From the NCBI GenBank assembly GCA_002633005.1, contig NMRA01000007.1:824811-888810 (forward strand): a stretch of DNA of 64,000 nt, given 5' to 3'. Positions 60,986 to 64,000 of this stretch are shown here, piece after piece. A program made the translations under genes and the position numbers. The notes beneath the pieces were generated by a model. The model did no database searches. It was not told the origin of the DNA and worked only from the letters and a program-made list of their open reading frames with translations. The stretch comes from Phoronis australis (taxonomy: Eukaryota > Phoronida > Phoronidae). Position 1 is the stretch's first letter, and each line of letters opens with the position of its first letter.

Positions 60986-61629
60986 TTTCGTTTATGGTGA
61001 AATTTCATTAGCTTCAAAGAAAACTAATTACGAAACGTTTTCGTTTTACCAAATCTTCAGTCTGTTAATGTTGTGAATTTCTACACCTTCTCTAAAACAT
61101 TGTCTAATGCAAACTATGGTGTAAAACTTGAAAATGGTGGACCATTTATTTGGTGCTAGCTACTATCATTTATGAAAAAAATAATAGAATTTCACTGATC
61201 AGTCATACTGTGTCCTAAATTAGCAACATTTTACCACAAGTCCGAAGTTCTTCAATTAAGATTGTGCGTTGGTATGTTGTAATGGCTCACGCAAAGAAAG
61301 TTTGCCTAGCATAAAATCATTGGATGAAAAAATCTTTTTTATCTTTGTCAGCTACACTGGTTCTGTTCAAAAACCTTTCATTTTAGATTGGTTCAATGAC
61401 TTCAGTCACACACCATGCTTGTGCTCCCGGTACACTAAAGCGCTGCCAGATGTTAGCTAATGCATCAATACCAAATATTTGCTCTTGTTAATGCTCTAAT
61501 CCCAAAATACAGGAAATGTGAAAGTACTGCCAATTGTTTATATGGGAATGCGAGTCAACAACAGGAAACAGAATGTTAAAAGTAGTGTATCAGATAAATG
61601 AGTAGGAAGAACCAAAGGGTTTTGAAGTG

Positions 61630-62060
61630 AGCTCCTTTCAGCGAATTGAAACAAACCAAATGCGCACAATTGCTTAATCAAAGCAAAGTATTAGTTATTC
61701 AACGCAAAATTCGTTACGATTATGTTTCAGCGCTTATTCAATGCGCATAGTTGCTTATTGTGTACGTGCTTTAAATAAGTTCGGCCATGTTTTGTCTGTG
61801 CTGCCTCCTCTCGGCAATACATATGGACTGTAAACTTGTGTTTGATACATTATGCAGTTAAGGTGTTGAATAATCAATTCTGAGCGTTGGAAAAGCCTAG
61901 AGTGATAATTGCTGAATACCCAATTCTGCACGTTGAATAAGCTTCTTAAGAAATGTAATATTTTAAGAGCAATTTTGCTATCAATTAACTAATTCTTCGT
62001 ACTGATTAAGCTACTATGCCTGTTGAATAAAAACATTTCAATGCACAGAGAGGAACTCAT
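61630..62060. repeat. Foldback region with GTTGAATAAGC subrepeats
   Basis: Left GCTTAATCAAAGCAAAGTAT, TAGTTATTCAACGCAAAATT. The inverse lies on the right (CAATTTTGCTATCAATTAAC, TAATTCTTCGTACTGATTAAGC). Short (G)TTGAATAA(G)C words recur on both strands between them. The arms are diverged. Confidence 0.6.
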
Positions 62061-62813
62061 TTAAGAATCCTTGGCACTTCACAAATGAGGAACCATAGGG
62101 TTATCTCTTAAAATCAGACAAAAGAAAGCGCTCTGGGAATTCAAAATCCAAACCAGTGCAAAACTTTAAAAAGGGGTCGGGATAATCCAGTTGTTTATTT
62201 GTCAATGGTGAATTCTTAACTGAAGCGCTTTGGGGTTTAAAAACTTTACCACGCTTTTCTGATCTTGAATTGTTTCAAAATGATCTGACAATTCAAATAA
62301 CAATTGATGTTTATAAGCATCATTTTAAGGTTGGCCATCGCCAAAAAACTCTAAATCATTTTCTTGAGTCCTTGATGGTTTCGATGTTCTTGTTGAAAAT
62401 GGAAATCAAGTCTTACCACGGTAAAGACTATTGTGAAAACAGTTAATAGGTTTTAATGGCTTAATACATATTTTTAGTGCTCTGCTAACTACTGTTTTTT
62501 TAAAGCAAGGAAACATGGCTACCTGAAGCAAGGATAAAAACCTACCCTAGGCAATATCATTATTGATCAATACTTGTTCCACTACTAAATGAAGTAACCA
62601 TTCATCCACACACAGACTACAGAATATTTTCCAAGTCATTCTGAGTCACTGTATGGCAACAGTAAACATCAAAATTGCGTCATATTACATAAAAGAGCAT
62701 CAAGAATTTTAAACAAGCGCCCATGTTGGTGCATCAGAACTAATTATAAGGAGCAGCCCAGAAGGTGCTTATTAGCTCCAGGTAAAGCAAATAGACTTTC
62801 TATTTTAGCCACG

Positions 62814-62832
62814 GTCCTCCAGGGGGTGTTGC
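62814..62832 (+). promoter_or_regulatory. CTCF-like motif
   Basis: GTCCTCCAGGGGGTGTTGC. It lies upstream of the EHBP1 start, near the right edge. Confidence 0.38.
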
Positions 62833-63045
62833 AAGTCAGAATCAACAGAGTTGCTGACCACAATCTGTAGACTACAGAACAAATATGACAGGTTTTGTCA
62901 GAAATCTGTCGAGTGGTTTTAACAATTTTTGAAGAAAGAAGTAATATCTCACTAATTTAGGACATACGGCAAAAATGATTTTTTTAAACATTTTTCATAA
63001 AAAGGAAGTAGTACCAAAATGAATACTTTTTCATTTTAAGGTATT

Positions 63046-63477
63046 AAAGGACCCTACAAAAATGTCCAAATATGGCTAACTTCTGAACATCACATCTCAA
63101 AAATGGCTGATCAAATTCATGTGAAACTTTCAGACACTATGGTGTATGAAGCACTGTTTTCAAAAATGCTGTTACAAAATGTTTTTACAAGGTTCTACTT
63201 TCGCATGACGGGCTACCAAAAACATGATCATGATTTTCATAGAACTAAAGTAAAGTTTTGAGATCTCATCTTGAACATTGATATCAAATAAAACTTGATC
63301 CTATTATTGATTGTATAGATACTGTTGTTTCATTATCAATGTGCCTTTCTTTTTCTAGTCAAAAATCAAATGCTAAAGGCTTTTAATTTTCAAACAATAA
63401 CTAATTTTACAGAATTAAAACCTATCGTTATTTAGATATTTGACAAAATATATAGACTAGTCCTACACAACCTTAAG
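63046..63477 (+). repeat. Family C repeat copy
   Basis: TTAAAGGACCCTACAAAAATG, ATGGCTAACTTCTGAACATC, GTGAAACTTTCAGACACTAT and end AGTCCTACACAACCTTAAG. The ends (TTAAAGG / CCTTAAG) are short inverted repeats. It interrupts or abuts a family A fragment (62940-63040). Confidence 0.75.
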
Positions 63478-64000
63478 TGAACTATACCATAGGTATCATC
63501 ATATACTAGTGCTGTTTTGAGAAATTGTGGGTATTCAAAGCCTGTGAAGATGAAAAAAAATTGTGGCAATTGTCACTTTTTCTGGCATTGGTCAGACTTT
63601 ACCACAATATATTAAAGTGCTATTTGAAAGGACATCATTTAAATTGGTGTTTGTTGGATGATGATCTTTAATAGGCAAATGCTTAATCCACAACTGAAAA
63701 ATTGAACACATTCTGTTTAGCTGAGGTTCATATATCGTGTGCACAAGTCTTTTCCTAAAAAATAAAATTTTAGCAACAAAGGTATTCTACCATAGGTGTC
63801 TGTAAATTTTGTTGATTATCATGTTTGCCATTGTAATGGACTAGCGGGCAGGTAGCCAAATATACATGTAAAATACCATACTTGCCTGAGTTAACAACTA
63901 CCGGTATATTCAGTTTAAGGCTCATCGATGAAGTTTCTCACTATTTTAACTTTTAAACCCTTTTGCTCACCTTAACGCCAACTCAAAATTTCAAGACTAC

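Larger units (their letters stand above)
57380..64000 (-). other. Upstream of EHBP1 start: first intron and unidentified 5' UTR exon(s)
   Basis: Because exon 1 begins at a splice acceptor, a non-coding 5' exon must lie here or beyond the right edge. I could not identify it or a promoter. The stretch holds MITEs (58666-59051, 60673-60985), a foldback region (61630-62060), a family C copy (63046-63477), a repeat shared with 11220-11310 (57750-57840) and a CTCF-like motif (62814). Confidence 0.6.

Noticed and set aside
1-64000. CRISPR array, prokaryotic operon or viral genes
   Set aside because: All direct repeats are ordinary minisatellites or dispersed MITEs. The sequence has spliceosomal introns throughout, and no retroviral or DNA-virus ORF was recognised.

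Overview
The window is animal nuclear DNA, AT-rich and intron-dominated. It carries one recognisable protein-coding gene: the minus-strand orthologue of EHBP1 (EH domain-binding protein 1). The gene has canonical spliceosomal introns, many small inverted-repeat elements (MITE or foldback type) and CTCF-like motifs. No operon, rRNA, tRNA gene, CRISPR array or other prokaryotic feature is visible. The protein is very close to vertebrate EHBP1 in its NT-C2, CH and bMERB parts, but the repeats are not ones I know from vertebrates. The host is most likely an invertebrate bilaterian (a marine deuterostome or lophotrochozoan would fit); I cannot name the species.

Gene layout: the ATG is at 57374 and the gene reads leftwards. 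I recovered 21 coding exons between 57374 and 5908, all linked by GT-AG junctions with matching phase. They give about 3,731 coding bases, or 1,243 residues. In order: NT-C2 lipid-binding domain (exons 1-4, 57.4-52.2 kb); an acidic linker with eight NPF motifs (exons 5-7, 48.1-44.2 kb); a proline/serine-rich linker (exon 8); the CH domain (exons 10-11, 41.8-40.4 kb); a basic and Ser-rich linker with a ninth NPF; two ERAR-type helical segments (exons 13-14); and the Rab-binding bMERB coiled coil (exons 18-21, 34.6-5.9 kb). The start of exon 1 is a splice acceptor, so the 5' UTR exon and promoter lie upstream, unidentified or beyond 64,000. The last short exon, which in vertebrates carries the C-terminal CaaX box, was not found and is probably left of base 1.

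Non-coding part: the introns, especially the two large ones inside the bMERB region (6.0-22.6 kb and 22.7-34.0 kb), are packed with small non-autonomous elements. There are at least ten different inverted-repeat families, several in multiple copies, one nested in another. There are also minisatellites (20, 24, 40 and 45 bp units), a short array of tandem hairpins, tRNA-like SINE fragments, and two coding-like but broken stretches (7.6-8.0 kb minus and 17.9-18.1 kb plus). About fifteen CTCF-like motifs are visible by eye, some riding inside repeats. I saw no new enzyme system. The items most worth checking are the repeat-borne CTCF-like motifs, the 36-bp microexon, the weak donor of exon 6 and the foldback element next to the CH-exon splice donor.
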